Source of the DNA: Nanobdellati archaeon
GTDB lineage: Archaea > EX4484-52 > GLR71
Direction: 5' to 3'
Length of the DNA: 49,959 nucleotides
NCBI GenBank assembly: GCA_019429125.1
Contig: JAHYJO010000011.1
Coordinates: forward strand, 1-49,959
The position numbers and the translations under genes were made by a program. Numbering within the stretch: the stretch's first letter is position 1; every line of letters starts with the position of its first letter. The notes beneath the pieces were generated by a model that saw only the letters and a program-made list of their open reading frames with translations, made no database searches and was not told the DNA's origin. This document shows positions 8,415 to 16,056 of the stretch, piece by piece.

Positions 8415-9653
8415 TCAAGAATCAGATTTTACACCCATACCAACCCCAGATATTGTAGTTGACGGTTTCCAGTCGCAAGAGGTATATTGCTCAAAAACAA
8501 CATTATAGATATCTTTCAAACGTTGAGATATGGTTGACCAGTTATAATGTTCATTTATCTTTTTGTATGCATTCTCGGATAAATCATGCGCAAGGTTGTC
8601 ATCTGAAAGCACTTTGTTTATACCCCAAGCAAGAGACTCTGAACTTTCAGGCCAGACTTTTATGCCATCAACTTCGTGGTTTACGGTCTCTGCAAGACCG
8701 CCAGTGTCTGAAACAACAACAGGTACACTGCAAGCCATGGCTTCAAGGGCAGTTATGCCGAAAGGCTCGTATCTTGATGGAATTGCAAATGCACTTGATA
8801 TACGGAACAATCTTTTAAGAGTATCATCATCAACAAAACCTACAAAATTAACCTTGTCTGAAACACCTATATCATGTGCTATTTTTTTTAGTCGGTCAGT
8901 CATGTAGCCAGTACCGGCAAATACAAATTTTGCGTTCGGGTTTCGTTTAAGAACTGCAGGTATGGCTCCTACAAGGATATCCACACCTTTTTCCCAGACC
9001 ATTCTACCTACGTAAAATACTATTTTTTCATGAGGTAATGCATACTTTGATTTCTCGTGATTGTAATCAAAATCTGTTTTCATCTTGCCTATATCGACAC
9101 CATTGGGTATGACATCAATCTTATCCCACGGAATGCTTAGAGAATAGGAAATTGATCTTTTCATGAATTCTGAATTGCAGATGATACGCCAGGATTCATA
9201 GGCCAGTTTCTTTTCAAGTGAATGTATCAGTTCTTGCCTATCTCCTTCGATACCACCATACCTACCCGATTCAAGTGCATGTAATGTTGAAATCATAGGT
9301 ATTCTGTATATGTGCTTAAGTCCGATTCCGGCTGTCGCCACAAGCCAATCGTGCGCATGTATAATCTTTATATCTTTATGCTCATTGATTACTTCACAGG
9401 CTTTGTTCTGCATAAGCATGCCCATCTGAAGTGCCCAGGAATGAAAATCTTCTGCAGGAATGTAATCTGCGTCAAAACGGTATATGTGCACACCGTTTCT
9501 ATGTTCATAACCCACATTACCTTCAAAACCGCAAGTAACTATTATGGGTTCGATTCCTTGCGCGACTTGGCTTTTAGTAAGGTCTTCAAGAACTGTTCCT
9601 ATGCCACCAACTTTGTATGGCGGGAATTCCCAGGATAGATGCAATACTTTCAT
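8415..9653 (-). CDS. Glycosyltransferase GT4/GT5-like, probable glycogen synthase
   Basis: A complete GT-B enzyme of 412 aa. The N-terminal domain has MKVLHLSWEFPPYKVGGIG and IIHAHDWLVATAG. The C-terminal domain has VFYVGRMVWEKGVDILV and the donor-site motif SRYEPFGITALEAMACSVPVV with the E-x7-E pair. This closely resembles archaeal glycogen (starch) synthases that use NDP-glucose. The frame is open to 9689, but ATG 9653 is the start: it is preceded by GGGGGG at a spacing of 7 bases and overlaps the upstream stop as ATGA. It therefore appears translationally coupled to the half-size glycosyltransferase upstream, and it is followed by the GH57 gene. Confidence 0.9.
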   Translation of the reverse strand: MKVLHLSWEFPPYKVGGIGTVLEDLTKSQVAQGIEPIIVTCGFEGNVGYEHRNGVHIYRFDADYIPAEDFHSWALQMGMLMQNKACEVINEHKDIKIIHAHDWLVATAGIGLKHIYRIPMISTLHALESGRYGGIEGDRQELIHSLEKKLAYESWRIICNSEFMKRSISYSLSIPWDKIDVIPNGVDIGKMKTDFDYNHEKSKYALPHEKIVFYVGRMVWEKGVDILVGAIPAVLKRNPNAKFVFAGTGYMTDRLKKIAHDIGVSDKVNFVGFVDDDTLKRLFRISSAFAIPSRYEPFGITALEAMACSVPVVVSDTGGLAETVNHEVDGIKVWPESSESLAWGINKVLSDDNLAHDLSENAYKKINEHYNWSTISQRLKDIYNVVFEQYTSCDWKPSTTISGVGMGVKSDS

Positions 9654-10372
9654 TGTCTTTCCCCCCGATTCCAGTTTTTCATAACCCAATTATAATCCCT
9701 TACAATTTGTTGTGTCCATTGCTTTTCTTGAGAATTGACAACGTCTACTTTTTGGGGTTCTGGAGAATAATAGTTTATTATCTCATTTTTTAGCCAGTCT
9801 TCATTCACAAGGACTTTCTGTGAATCGTTGGTGCCACGCCATTCTATCTGCTTGACTGAGTCGGTATATCCGTTAACTACACCTGGTGCTCTGTGGTGCT
9901 GCAAAGAATAAAAGTTGACAATGAGTGGTTTCTGGATGGCAGCCTGAAGAGATACGCCTGCAGGAAACATTTCCCATTGATGTGCATGAATAAGGTCAAT
10001 GCCACCTTCCTTGTGGTAGATGTCTGCTGCAGTTCTATTTATTTCCATGGCGAGTGTGAGCGCCCAGGTAAGAGGGGAATAGCTCTTTATCGGATTGTTT
10101 ATATAATGCACCTTTACACCCCCCATCTCAACTGTCTGACCTGCTTTCCAGGGATCGTAGGAGATTACATCAACATTCATGTTCTTGTCAACCAGACCGT
10201 CGGCTAAAGACTTGCAATGGAGTGCTTGAGGAGTTATGTTTCGTGGCAGGTATTCGGCCGAGACGATAAGTATATTTTTTGGCTTGTTCGGTGTCTCGTG
10301 ATCATCAGGATTTATTTTAAGTTGCATTAATATTTTCTTTAAAAGAAGTTGATTGATTTCATTTTCATTCAT
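9650..10372 (-). CDS. Stand-alone N-terminal half of a GT-B glycosyltransferase
   Basis: The 240-aa protein contains only the acceptor-side Rossmann domain of a GT4/GT5 enzyme: ILIVSAEYLPRNITPQ, VHYINNPIKSY, GGIDLIHAHQWEMFPAGVSL, then a helical C-terminus. The donor-binding half, with the EPFG motif and E-x7-E, is absent. The frame is complete with its own start and stop, so it is not obviously a frameshifted gene. Residues 1-25 are an extra helix. It overlaps the next gene by four bases (ATGA), which suggests the two products work together. It may be a pseudoenzyme partner of the synthase or a decayed duplicate. Confidence 0.8.
   Translation of the reverse strand: MNENEINQLLLKKILMQLKINPDDHETPNKPKNILIVSAEYLPRNITPQALHCKSLADGLVDKNMNVDVISYDPWKAGQTVEMGGVKVHYINNPIKSYSPLTWALTLAMEINRTAADIYHKEGGIDLIHAHQWEMFPAGVSLQAAIQKPLIVNFYSLQHHRAPGVVNGYTDSVKQIEWRGTNDSQKVLVNEDWLKNEIINYYSPEPQKVDVVNSQEKQWTQQIVRDYNWVMKNWNRGERQ
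9661..9666 (-). promoter_or_regulatory. Strong ribosome binding site deciding the GT4/5 synthase start
   Basis: A run of six G on the minus strand lies 7 bases before ATG 9653 and inside the end of the upstream gene. It sets the start of the synthase and supports translational coupling through the ATGA overlap. Confidence 0.7.
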
Positions 10373-10617
10373 ATAGCAAACACATCGGTTAAAGATAAAG
10401 TGATAAAAATTGCGATATTATCAATCAAGACTGCAATTATAAGGACCACTATCAATTCATATATCTAAATAATTATGTGTTGTATTATAAATAGGTTTGT
10501 CACAAGTAAGAGATTGTAGAGCTTGAAAACGATAAGTTTATAATGTTTTACAAAGTGTAATATTAAATGAATATAATATCAATAAGTGATACTATATTGA
10601 ATTCTAGGGTGGATTAA

Positions 10618-11214
10618 TTGACAGATGATACTAACAATAACAGTACAAATCAAAAACTATCCGACATGTTTACTGAAATCAACGAATTTACAGAGGCAAT
10701 TAATGGAAAAAGTAAAAAACAAATACTAGATGATATTTTTTCTAAAATCAAAAAAGAAGGATATATCAAATATGCAGTACTTATAGGTTATAGTGGTTTT
10801 GTTGCATATTCATGTGGTGAATTGACACACGATGAGGCACAGATATATGCAGGACATGCACATAGACTTATGAACTTTTCAGGAATATTTGGTACTCAGA
10901 TGGATGAAAAATATGAAATACCTTATCTTTCTTTTGAACTTAATAAGATAAATACAGATTATACAGATACAGATTATACAGATACAGATCATACAGATAC
11001 AGATCATACAGATACAGATCATACAGATACAGATCATACAGATACAGATCATACAGATACAGATCATACACGTACTAAACAGATATTGATACATAAAGTA
11101 TCTGATACATATCTCCTGCTTGTAAAATATGATTCAAATACATCAGATTATTTAGGAAATGCAGTAGATACCATTCAGGAACAAGCTGAAAATATAAGAC
11201 GATTACTTTGTTAA
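10618..11214 (+). CDS. Roadblock/LC7-like protein with a TDTDH repeat loop
   Basis: The 198-aa protein starts at TTG 10618 with GGTGG 6-10 bases upstream. After a polar N-terminus (1-40) it shows the alternation expected of a Roadblock/LC7 fold: helix, strand YAVLIGYSGFVAY, helix DEAQIYAGHAHRLM, strand IPYLSFEL, then strands KQILIHKV and YLLLVKY and a final helix. The loop between the second and third strands is replaced by about 39 residues of TDTDH/TDY repeats (10954-11070). Roadblock proteins often regulate small GTPases or motility, but no partner gene is nearby. The fold assignment is an inference. The gene is flanked by minus-strand genes on both sides. Confidence 0.7.
   Translation: MTDDTNNNSTNQKLSDMFTEINEFTEAINGKSKKQILDDIFSKIKKEGYIKYAVLIGYSGFVAYSCGELTHDEAQIYAGHAHRLMNFSGIFGTQMDEKYEIPYLSFELNKINTDYTDTDYTDTDHTDTDHTDTDHTDTDHTDTDHTDTDHTRTKQILIHKVSDTYLLLVKYDSNTSDYLGNAVDTIQEQAENIRRLLC
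10954..11070 (+). repeat. 15-base in-frame tandem repeat (TDTDH)
   Basis: The unit ACAGATACAGATCAT repeats about 7.5 times. The first two units read TAT in place of CAT and the last six are identical. The period of 15 keeps the reading frame, so copy-number changes would lengthen or shorten an acidic/histidine loop without breaking the protein. Confidence 0.95.
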
Positions 11215-11276
11215 ATTATTTTAAAAATACAAAAATTAAAATATAAAAAATTGGGAGTTAAATCCCATTTTAATCC

Positions 11277-12512
11277 TTAATCAAAAATTGTTATTTCTGA
11301 TTGACCCACATCTGCTTTTGTGATGTTCACAACTGTTATTTCAAACACCAAAGTCTTACCGACCATGCCGGAGTTAAGATCTAAAGTTACAGATTTATCT
11401 GTCACGTCAACAATTGTCCCTTCACCGTATGGAGTTGATACTTTCTGGCCAGCAGTTACAGCAAAACCTATGTTTATCTTGTCATCAGTTAAGGTTATTA
11501 TGCCTGTACCAAATATTGTCTGTATACTTTCGCCATTTTTGGGATTCTGTATAAGTGTTATTGTTGTATCATTTTTTGAGGTTACAGTTGAATTCCATAT
11601 TGTCTGAGGGAGTACAACTGTGTCGCCTACATCAAGCATATACTCAATAGTAATGTTATCATCTGATACATCTTTGATACTGAAATTCCAAGGGAAAGAG
11701 TCGGAACCTACTACATTATCTACAATAGGATCTTCTGTAAATACCTGATTGAAATCGTCTCGAGATATCTCAAACGCACGTTCTAGAGTTATGATTCTAT
11801 CTATGCTTGTAGGCATCTCCACGATTCTTGCAGGATCAGCGGCACCATATGCGTCTTCAGGTGCTAATGTCACTGTCTTTGTTTCACCGATTGTCATATT
11901 TAATACAGCTGCATCAAAACCTTTTATCATCTGGCCCGCACCAACCCAAAAAACTAGAGGAGTGTAAGGTCTGCCTTCCTGATATAATTCGTTATCTTTT
12001 GCTACTTGTTCATAGCTTGTGTCAAACACTTCTCCATCTGTGAAACTGCCTATGTAATTGACAGAGACTGTGTCACCTGTTTCAACCATTATTGATGGTT
12101 CTGAATTGGACATAGAATTTAGATTATAATCACCAAAATTACTACCAGTTGCTGTAAGTACCAGTAATACCACAATCACAAGAGCTACAAATAGTAATGC
12201 AAACTTATTTAATCGATTGAATATATTTTTCTTTTCAGTTTTCTTCTGTTTTTTTGTATCTGCTTTTTTTGCTACAGGCCTTTTAGTGGCAGGACTTGTT
12301 GTCTTCTTTGCAACTGTCTTTTTTACGGCGGGTCTCTTTGTGCGAGAAGTATTGGTCTTTGCAGTACTTACAGTCTTTGAAACTGGCTTTTTAGCTTTAA
12401 GTGCTGCCTTCTTTGTTGCAGTTGTAGTCTTACTGGTTGCAGGTCTTGTGCGTCTGGGAGCAGTAGCCTTTACACCGGACGTTTTTTTTGTAGTTGATTT
12501 TTTTTCTGCCAT
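11277..12512 (-). CDS. Membrane-anchored FKBP-type prolyl isomerase with an H1-like basic tail
   Basis: The 411-aa protein has three parts. Residues 1-95 are almost only K, A, T, P, S, V and R, with repeats such as KKPVSK, KRPAVKK and TKRPVAKK, like histone H1 or bacterial H1-like tails. Residues about 102-122 are a membrane helix (FALLFVALVIVVLLVL). From about 140 there is an FKBP/SlyD-type domain: VSVNYIGSFTDGEVFDTS, GAGQMIKGFDAAVLNM, LAPEDAYGAADP, followed by the large insert and C-terminal strands usual in archaeal long FKBPs. The topology predicts a basic tail inside and the chaperone/isomerase outside. A TATA box 25 bases before ATG 12512 supports the start. Confidence 0.88.
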   Translation of the reverse strand: MAEKKSTTKKTSGVKATAPRRTRPATSKTTTATKKAALKAKKPVSKTVSTAKTNTSRTKRPAVKKTVAKKTTSPATKRPVAKKADTKKQKKTEKKNIFNRLNKFALLFVALVIVVLLVLTATGSNFGDYNLNSMSNSEPSIMVETGDTVSVNYIGSFTDGEVFDTSYEQVAKDNELYQEGRPYTPLVFWVGAGQMIKGFDAAVLNMTIGETKTVTLAPEDAYGAADPARIVEMPTSIDRIITLERAFEISRDDFNQVFTEDPIVDNVVGSDSFPWNFSIKDVSDDNITIEYMLDVGDTVVLPQTIWNSTVTSKNDTTITLIQNPKNGESIQTIFGTGIITLTDDKINIGFAVTAGQKVSTPYGEGTIVDVTDKSVTLDLNSGMVGKTLVFEITVVNITKADVGQSEITIFD

Positions 12513-12533
12513 AATTAATCATCTTTATGTAAC

Positions 12534-12541
12534 ATTATAAT
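12534..12541 (-). promoter_or_regulatory. TATA box of the FKBP gene
   Basis: ATTATAAT on the minus strand is centred about 25 bases before ATG 12512. Confidence 0.5.
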
Positions 12542-12638
12542 TGTGCACTACCTTTTTTTAGATACAATGATTTATAAATATTTTTATAGATCTGCAGGTA
12601 TTTCATGTTTTATTGCAGTGCATGTGGTTGCAACGACA

Positions 12639-14042
12639 TTACCCCCTACAAAAAAGGTCTCCGACAAAGGCTGTGGATGAGACTGTATCCCCAAGACCTA
12701 CTGTGACTTTGGCGTGACCTCCTAATTTTGTAGGCACAACTACAAGATAATTTTTCCCCACAGAATAAATACCAATACCTACCTTGTTGTTTAGATGCTT
12801 GTCAATCAATGCTATCTGTTTCAAACCGTCAGGATTCACAGGCACATCATTGCCTAGCTCAATGTCAACTGCGTGATGTATGAACCCATTTATACTTTTC
12901 GCAAAAGCTGACTTGACACAGAACAGGAGAGCATCGCGAGTCGTTTTGGGGTCAGCATAATCTTTGTCAGAAATGCAGAGCATATAATTGATATTATGGG
13001 CGTGGATACGTCTCAAGCCAGTCTTAAGTTTTATGTTCCTTATTCCTTCATAAAGTTCTTGCGCACTGTATCCTGAATGTTGGATGTTATCTGCAAGTTC
13101 TTTTTCACCCATAGCTTTCAGAAGGATGCAGGTCTCTCTCTCGTTGCAGCCAAGGCTGTCAACTTCAGGCAATATGTATTTGATTATGTTTGATACTTTT
13201 TTCAGGTCTTCTTCAGAAGTAAATTCAAAATGGATTTTCATTTTAGGGTTTGCATTCCGCATAAGACCTAACTGCACTTTTGCCTTGAAAAATTCTGTAT
13301 CTGTTGACAGTGACTGGTAACCACTTAGGAATGCGCGATTGATATCTTTTAAGACTACCTTTAAATTGTTTGCATATACTTCATCAAAAAATGGTTCCCG
13401 TCCTTTCGGCCGGTATGAAACTATGAACCTGTTCGTTCGTGGTACAGTGAAGGTATGACCTTTAGTCTTTACTACCATGCCTTTTTTGTATTCAAATATC
13501 AGATTTATCTTGGGTGTGTCATCTTTTGAAAATGCGCCGTTTGCTTTGATTGATGTTACGGTATCTTTTGTTTTTGATACTCGGAACGCTTTGATTTTTG
13601 AGTCATACATATCTGCTTCGGCTTCGGATAATTTCGGGTTATAGATTGTTATGTTTTTCATGCCAAGGTGTGACAATACATTTGCGACAATCCCAGCCTG
13701 ACCACCTATCCTGTAAGAATCATATTTTATAGAGTCTAATAGTTGGTTGTAGGTTTTTGTGTCTTCAATCACCCACTCCATAGCTTTACCAAGTTCCATA
13801 GAAACCAGTAGACCTGTACGGAAATCGTCAAGAGACCTTATGTCTTTTGCAGTTGCATTTTGTTTGAAGTTGAACTTGTCTATTTCAAGAAGTCTTAAGA
13901 AATCAGGGGTTATGTGTTCAATCGCATCCATGTTGGTGTTGAAAGCTACAAATATGCCTGATATTTTTTTTGTGCAACTCTCAAAATGTTTTGAGACGGA
14001 TATATATTGTTGGGTCCAAAATGTGTGAGGGTCAGTTTCCAT
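12639..14042 (-). CDS. ADP-dependent phosphofructokinase/glucokinase
   Basis: A ribokinase-fold kinase of 467 aa that uses ADP as phosphoryl donor and gives AMP, as in the modified archaeal Embden-Meyerhof pathway. Motifs seen: FNTNMDA near the N-terminus (sugar site), GGQAGIVANVLSHLG, HFEFTSEEDL, SLGCNERET, GLRRIHAHNINYML and the C-terminal VGLGDTVSS with the catalytic aspartate. I cannot tell glucose from fructose-6-phosphate preference by eye; the archaeal family includes both and bifunctional forms. ATG 14042 is preferred to 14051 because the TATA box is 27 bases before it. It follows the triosephosphate isomerase gene on the same strand, but with its own promoter. Confidence 0.9.
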   Translation of the reverse strand: METDPHTFWTQQYISVSKHFESCTKKISGIFVAFNTNMDAIEHITPDFLRLLEIDKFNFKQNATAKDIRSLDDFRTGLLVSMELGKAMEWVIEDTKTYNQLLDSIKYDSYRIGGQAGIVANVLSHLGMKNITIYNPKLSEAEADMYDSKIKAFRVSKTKDTVTSIKANGAFSKDDTPKINLIFEYKKGMVVKTKGHTFTVPRTNRFIVSYRPKGREPFFDEVYANNLKVVLKDINRAFLSGYQSLSTDTEFFKAKVQLGLMRNANPKMKIHFEFTSEEDLKKVSNIIKYILPEVDSLGCNERETCILLKAMGEKELADNIQHSGYSAQELYEGIRNIKLKTGLRRIHAHNINYMLCISDKDYADPKTTRDALLFCVKSAFAKSINGFIHHAVDIELGNDVPVNPDGLKQIALIDKHLNNKVGIGIYSVGKNYLVVVPTKLGGHAKVTVGLGDTVSSTAFVGDLFCRG

Positions 14043-14064
14043 GATAGTCATTTTATTTTCTCTC

Positions 14065-14074
14065 GTATATATAA
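14065..14074 (-). promoter_or_regulatory. TATA box of the ADP-dependent kinase gene
   Basis: TTATATATAC on the minus strand is centred 27 bases before ATG 14042, which selects that ATG over the one at 14051. Confidence 0.6.
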
Positions 14075-14099
14075 GTCATCTTGTTATATGATTTTGTGA

Positions 14100-14759
14100 T
14101 TATGAGAGCATATTTATCATTACTTTTTTGGCGTCTTTTGTGTTTGTGATGCTAGATGCAATCAGGACACCGTCTGCGCCTAGTTCCATTGACTTCTTTA
14201 CATCGTAGGCAGTCTTTATGCCTGCACCGACCAGGACTTTTATATTTGGGTTTATCTTTTTTACAATTTTTACTGTCTCTGTGATTATCTCGGGTTTTGC
14301 TTTTGTCACTGAATGATTGCCACCTATCAGTTCTGGTGGTTCAAGAGCAATCATGTCGGGACCGAAACGGGCAATGGTTTTTGCGTCATCAATTGTGTCT
14401 GCACACACGATAGTCTTTAGATTATTTAATTTTAAAGCCACTATTGTCTTTTTAAGAATCTTGCAGTCTATCTTTTTTTCGGTATGATTTAAGATTGTGC
14501 CTTTTGCGCCCGCGAATTTAATTGATTCAGGGATGATTGCGCCGGTATTTGGACCGTACGTTGCAAGGTCTGTATGTTGCGCATATATTGGCAGTTTTAC
14601 AGCTTGAGAAATACGGTAAATGTCTGTGGCAGGGACTGAGAGGATTATCTTTGAACCTGTGTCTTTTACTACTTCTTCTATCTGTTTTGCAAGTTTTAGA
14701 AGTTTTGGTCCTGTGCCTGCCTGAAATGTCTTGACATTGATTACTATTAATGGCTTCAT
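14100..14759 (-). CDS. tpiA: Triosephosphate isomerase, archaeal type
   Basis: This interconverts dihydroxyacetone phosphate and glyceraldehyde-3-phosphate. At 219 aa it is the short, tetrameric archaeal form rather than the 250-aa bacterial form. Catalytic and binding segments are present in order: VINVKTFQAGTG (active-site lysine), YAQHTDLATYGPNTGAIIPE (electrophilic histidine segment), LNHTEKKI, IALEPPELIGG (catalytic glutamate), VGAGIKTAYDV and GADGVLIASSI. ATG 14759 has a TATA box 27 bases upstream. It lies directly upstream of the ADP-dependent sugar kinase gene, which fits a glycolytic pair. Confidence 0.95.
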   Translation of the reverse strand: MKPLIVINVKTFQAGTGPKLLKLAKQIEEVVKDTGSKIILSVPATDIYRISQAVKLPIYAQHTDLATYGPNTGAIIPESIKFAGAKGTILNHTEKKIDCKILKKTIVALKLNNLKTIVCADTIDDAKTIARFGPDMIALEPPELIGGNHSVTKAKPEIITETVKIVKKINPNIKVLVGAGIKTAYDVKKSMELGADGVLIASSITNTKDAKKVMINMLS

Positions 14760-14781
14760 AGATTAGATTTGGGTCTGGGTG

Positions 14782-14791
14782 TTATATATAG
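14782..14791 (-). promoter_or_regulatory. TATA box of tpiA
   Basis: CCTATATATA on the minus strand is centred about 27 bases before ATG 14759. Confidence 0.55.
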
Positions 14792-14876
14792 GTTTATCCG
14801 ATTTTTATAGTTTAAATGATAATAAAAAACAAAGGATATAAAATAAGAACAATTCATATATGAGGAGTTTAATTCA

Positions 14877-15035
14877 TCAATTAATTAGATACAATAATAT
14901 TGCACTTAAACCAATTCCAATCTCAGCATTATGATAAACTGAAAATTTTAAGAAGTCATAAAATAATGGATCATGAGTCTCGAGTTCATGTCGTCCATTA
15001 TCTTTAAGTCCATAACATACAATATTATTAGCCAT
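14877..15035 (-). CDS. Possible small protein, 52 aa
   Basis: An uninterrupted frame starts at ATG 15035 (MANNIVCYGLKDNGRHELET) and ends at TGA 14877. It has a polar first half and a hydrophobic end, IGIGLSAILLYLI, that could be a short membrane segment. It lies between tpiA and the first of the paired unknown genes on the same strand. A weak TATA-like GATATAAC lies about 18-20 bases upstream, and there is no ribosome binding site. I do not recognise it; it may be a real small gene or a remnant. Confidence 0.35.
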   Translation of the reverse strand: MANNIVCYGLKDNGRHELETHDPLFYDFLKFSVYHNAEIGIGLSAILLYLIN

Positions 15036-15081
15036 AATCAATCACGATTGTTATATCAGTTATCAGTTAAATAATATATAA

Positions 15082-15537
15082 TTAAGTATATGCAACTTGA
15101 TCATCAGGGCTAAGTTTAGAAGGTGTGTATTTAGGTAAATTTATACCCTCCTCAGCATCATTTAATTCATCAACATCAAAGGAATCTCCATTAATTTTAA
15201 TTGCGTTATTATATACATCAATTAATAAATCATATGATGTGGGGTCAGTCTTTGAAGAAATCCCATTTTCATTCATGAAATATATATTATCACCATTCGA
15301 TAATTTATCATCCTCTAATAAATTTATATTTTCTCTTATTGCATACATGAGTATTGATATAGTACTCTCTTCAGATAATAAAATGGATATGGTTGCGTAT
15401 TTTTCAGAATGGTCCTTTATCAATAAATCACTAATTTTATCCATATAATTTTTTAATTCTTTTTTAGATGACTCAATATGCATAATTAAGTCTTTTTGAT
15501 ATTGTTCTTGCGTTATTTTTTCAAACATATAAACCAT
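15082..15537 (-). CDS. Hypothetical protein, paralogue of the 16057-16539 gene
   Basis: Unknown soluble, acidic, mostly helical protein of about 151 aa. It is clearly related to the product of 16057-16539. Both begin M-[VI]-Y-M-[FY]-EKITQ and share INLLxDDK, a D-x-x-YF-[LM]-N-[DE]-x-GI-x-S block and Y-x-x-LI-x-x-YN at matching positions. The frame is open to ATG 15555, but the shared start of the two paralogues suggests ATG 15537 or 15528. No cysteine pairs, membrane helices or known motifs are seen. Together the two flank a ubiquitin-like (MoaD/SAMP) gene that reads the other way. Confidence 0.65.
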   Translation of the reverse strand: MVYMFEKITQEQYQKDLIMHIESSKKELKNYMDKISDLLIKDHSEKYATISILLSEESTISILMYAIRENINLLEDDKLSNGDNIYFMNENGISSKTDPTSYDLLIDVYNNAIKINGDSFDVDELNDAEEGINLPKYTPSKLSPDDQVAYT

Positions 15538-15644
15538 CCATTCATTTACATCCAAACCGGACTCTTATATTTGAGTTTTTAGGATTTATAAATCTTGTTG
15601 TTTTCACCACTGCTGTGTGTTGTAAATGTTTTGCATTTATAATC

Positions 15645-15654
15645 TTAAATAATA
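15645..15654 (+). promoter_or_regulatory. TATA box of the MoaD/SAMP gene
   Basis: TTAAATAATA is centred about 25 bases before ATG 15675, favouring that start over the open frame from 15615. Confidence 0.5.
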
Positions 15655-15674
15655 TCAGACATAAAGTTATTAGT

Positions 15675-15929
15675 ATGAGAATACTTTATGGCGCGAAAAC
15701 TGCCTTTGACATAACAAGGGTTGAAAGAGAAATTATTGAGATTGAAGAGAGTATGAGCCTTAAATCTGTGATTGAAATTGTTTGTTCTAAATATCCCCGG
15801 CTTGCTAAAGAGATTGATGACGGTGATGTTCTAATTGTGCATAATGGGGCGCTTAGGTCTTATGATTCAGGTTATGATGTCGAGAATGATGATACTGTTG
15901 AGTTTGCGCCAGTTATACTTGGTGGATGA
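15675..15929 (+). CDS. MoaD/ThiS/SAMP-type ubiquitin-like protein
   Basis: A beta-grasp protein of 84 aa that starts MRILYGAKTAFD and ends FAPVILGG at the stop codon. The free C-terminal Gly-Gly is the hallmark of proteins activated by E1-like enzymes, used either as a sulfur carrier (molybdopterin, thiamine or tRNA thiolation) or, in archaea, as a protein modifier (SAMP). The segment ENDDTVEFAPVILGG resembles the MoaD end 'xGDEVAFxPPVxGG'. No E1-like, MoaE or thiamine genes are present here, so which role it plays is open. It is the only plus-strand gene between the paralogous unknown pair. Confidence 0.88.
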   Translation: MRILYGAKTAFDITRVEREIIEIEESMSLKSVIEIVCSKYPRLAKEIDDGDVLIVHNGALRSYDSGYDVENDDTVEFAPVILGG

Positions 15930-15950
15930 TTTTTGTTTTTAGTTTTTGAG
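15930..15950 (+). terminator. T-rich terminator after the SAMP gene
   Basis: Three runs of five T (TTTTTG, TTTTTAG, TTTTTGAG) directly follow the stop codon. Oligo-T tracts are sufficient for archaeal termination. Confidence 0.5.
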
Positions 15951-16056
15951 TTGTCAAGAGATAAAGTGTATATTTTATCAGTTGATTGCCCTTAATTTTA
16001 TAAAATAAAAAATATAACTGTAAATTTTAATTTATAAATATAATTTATAAACCTTA

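Noticed and set aside
9540-9570. GGGTTCGATTCC, resembling a tRNA T-arm
   Set aside because: It lies inside the well-supported GT4/5 synthase gene, and no acceptor or anticodon stem can be built around it.
10954-11070. Possible CRISPR array or transcription regulator repeat
   Set aside because: The 15-base units are contiguous and in frame within a coding region; no spacers.
12217-12540. Plus-strand ORF rich in Phe/Val opposite the FKBP gene
   Set aside because: It is the complement of the lysine/alanine-rich tail codons; an artefact of low-complexity coding sequence.
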